A stretch of 40,335 nucleotides of DNA, taken from contig CAJTOY010000014.1 of assembly GCA_910578195.1 (NCBI GenBank), positions 1 through 40,335 on the forward strand, given 5' to 3'. Below are positions 40,146 to 40,335 of this stretch, one piece after another. The DNA comes from an uncultured Christensenella sp. (lineage in GTDB: Bacteria > Bacillota > Clostridia > Christensenellales > Borkfalkiaceae). The position numbers and the translations under genes were made by a program. Within the stretch, counting starts at the first letter, position 1. Every line of letters begins with the position of its first letter. The notes beneath the pieces were generated by a model. It did no database searches. It saw only the letters and a program-made list of their open reading frames with translations, and was not told the DNA's origin.

Positions 40146-40163
40146 GATAAATTTCAATTTATC
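40146..40163. repeat. 3' cassette palindrome, copy 2
   Basis: GATAAATT-TC-AATTTATC begins on the base right after the hydrolase stop codon. Confidence 0.8.
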
Positions 40164-40181
40164 GTTTGTCTTTAACAAAAC

Positions 40182-40217
40182 AACCCCCTCCCGATTGGGA
40201 GGGGGTTATGTTTTTTG
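40182..40217. terminator. Bidirectional terminator
   Basis: AACCCCCTCCC (40182-40192), loop GATT, GGGAGGGGGTT (40197-40207), then ATGTTTTTTG. Converging genes use it from both sides. Its left arm and loop are copied at 38834-38846. Confidence 0.85.
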
Positions 40218-40220
40218 TTG

Positions 40221-40335
40221 TTATACGAAAGTGTCGTCGTCGCCGCTTTCGAACTCGTTGCCGTCCGCCGCGTCGGTATCCGCCCCGGCTTCGTCACTTC
40301 TTCCTCCTCGCGACGTCCCTGCACCCGAGCGCCGC
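40221..40335 (-). CDS. 3' end of a gene running off the window
   Basis: The minus strand reads a 37-residue C-terminus that is Gly/Arg/Ser-rich (RRSGAGTSRGGRSDEAG) and then acidic, ending FESGDDDTFV. I do not recognise it. An acidic tail of this kind occurs on several DNA-binding proteins, including single-strand binding protein, but that tail normally ends in DDLPF, so I give no name. It converges with ktrA and the cassette-2 hydrolase on the terminator at 40182-40217. Confidence 0.5.
   Translation of the reverse strand, partial: RRSGAGTSRGGRSDEAGADTDAADGNEFESGDDDTFV

Larger units (their letters stand above)
38847..40183 (+). mobile_element. Cassette 2: AT-rich gene unit between ktrA and its terminator
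   Basis: About 1.34 kb holding the alpha/beta hydrolase gene. It opens AACGTAATTCCC and ends just before a second copy of the terminator arm. Its 5' region (38850-39074) and 3' palindrome (40146-40163) match cassette 1 in order and sequence, though the cargo is unrelated. The flanking 13-base direct repeat looks like a target duplication or a product of recombination. No transposase is inside. Confidence 0.55.

Noticed and set aside
1..40335. CRISPR arrays, insertion sequences with transposase, integrase genes
   Set aside because: No regularly spaced repeats and no transposase- or integrase-like proteins were seen in the window.

Overview
The window looks like a chromosome segment from an uncultured Clostridia-type Bacillota. 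Genes have AGGAGG-like ribosome binding sites and TTGACA/TATAAT promoters. Core genes are fairly GC-rich (many CCGCCCGC-type codons), with AT-rich accessory genes between them. A Christensenellales/Borkfalkiaceae-like host is my guess from style only.

Region 1 (1-7366, minus strand) is a tightly packed short-tailed-phage morphogenesis module: large terminase, a small-terminase-like protein lacking its DNA-binding domain, P22-type portal, scaffold-like protein, major capsid protein, P22 gp4/T7 gp11-like adaptor, beta-propeller tail hub (P22 gp10-like) and a further protein. No integrase, repressor or replication gene lies between the terminase and ordinary chromosomal genes. The composition resembles the host, and the missing terminase DNA-binding domain recalls gene transfer agents. 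Region 2 (7429-9955) holds two membrane-anchored SH3-like proteins and a small regulator-like protein. Region 3 (9990-10695) is a six-tRNA operon (Gly, Arg, His, Gln, Lys, Lys) with a consensus promoter.

Region 4 (10640-13230) is AT-rich: a MerR regulator facing a lipoprotein gene across a classic 19-bp-spacer MerR promoter, a decayed stretch ending in a second copy of the tRNA 3' end plus terminator, and another lipoprotein. Region 5 (13236-23985) is a sugar-use locus: a seven-gene minus-strand operon (sugar ABC transporter with two permeases, binding protein and ATPase; NagZ-type GH3; CE1-type esterase; beta-phosphoglucomutase) divergent from an AraC regulator fused to a GH39 domain with both catalytic glutamates.

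Region 6 (23982-29615) has a CNNM/CorC-type membrane protein behind a leader containing a 39-codon ORF and an internal terminator, then a GNAT, galE, an anchored secreted protein and L-serine dehydratase. Region 7 (30442-38831) has a Pr6Pr-like membrane protein, a frameshifted secreted protein, an ECF S component, a DUF362 protein, glmS-glmM (glmM seems to start at ACG) and ktrB/ktrA separated by an AT-rich DUF3592-like gene.

The most unusual structure is a pair of AT-rich gene cassettes, 29628-30427 (minus) and about 38847-40183 (plus). They carry unrelated cargo (a GyrI-like protein and an alpha/beta hydrolase) in the same frame: a shared ~220-bp 5' region with hairpins and a promoter, and a shared palindrome just after the stop codon. 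Both sit in or beside the terminator between two convergent host genes. They may be an undescribed class of mobile cassette. The phage-like module is the second strong lead.
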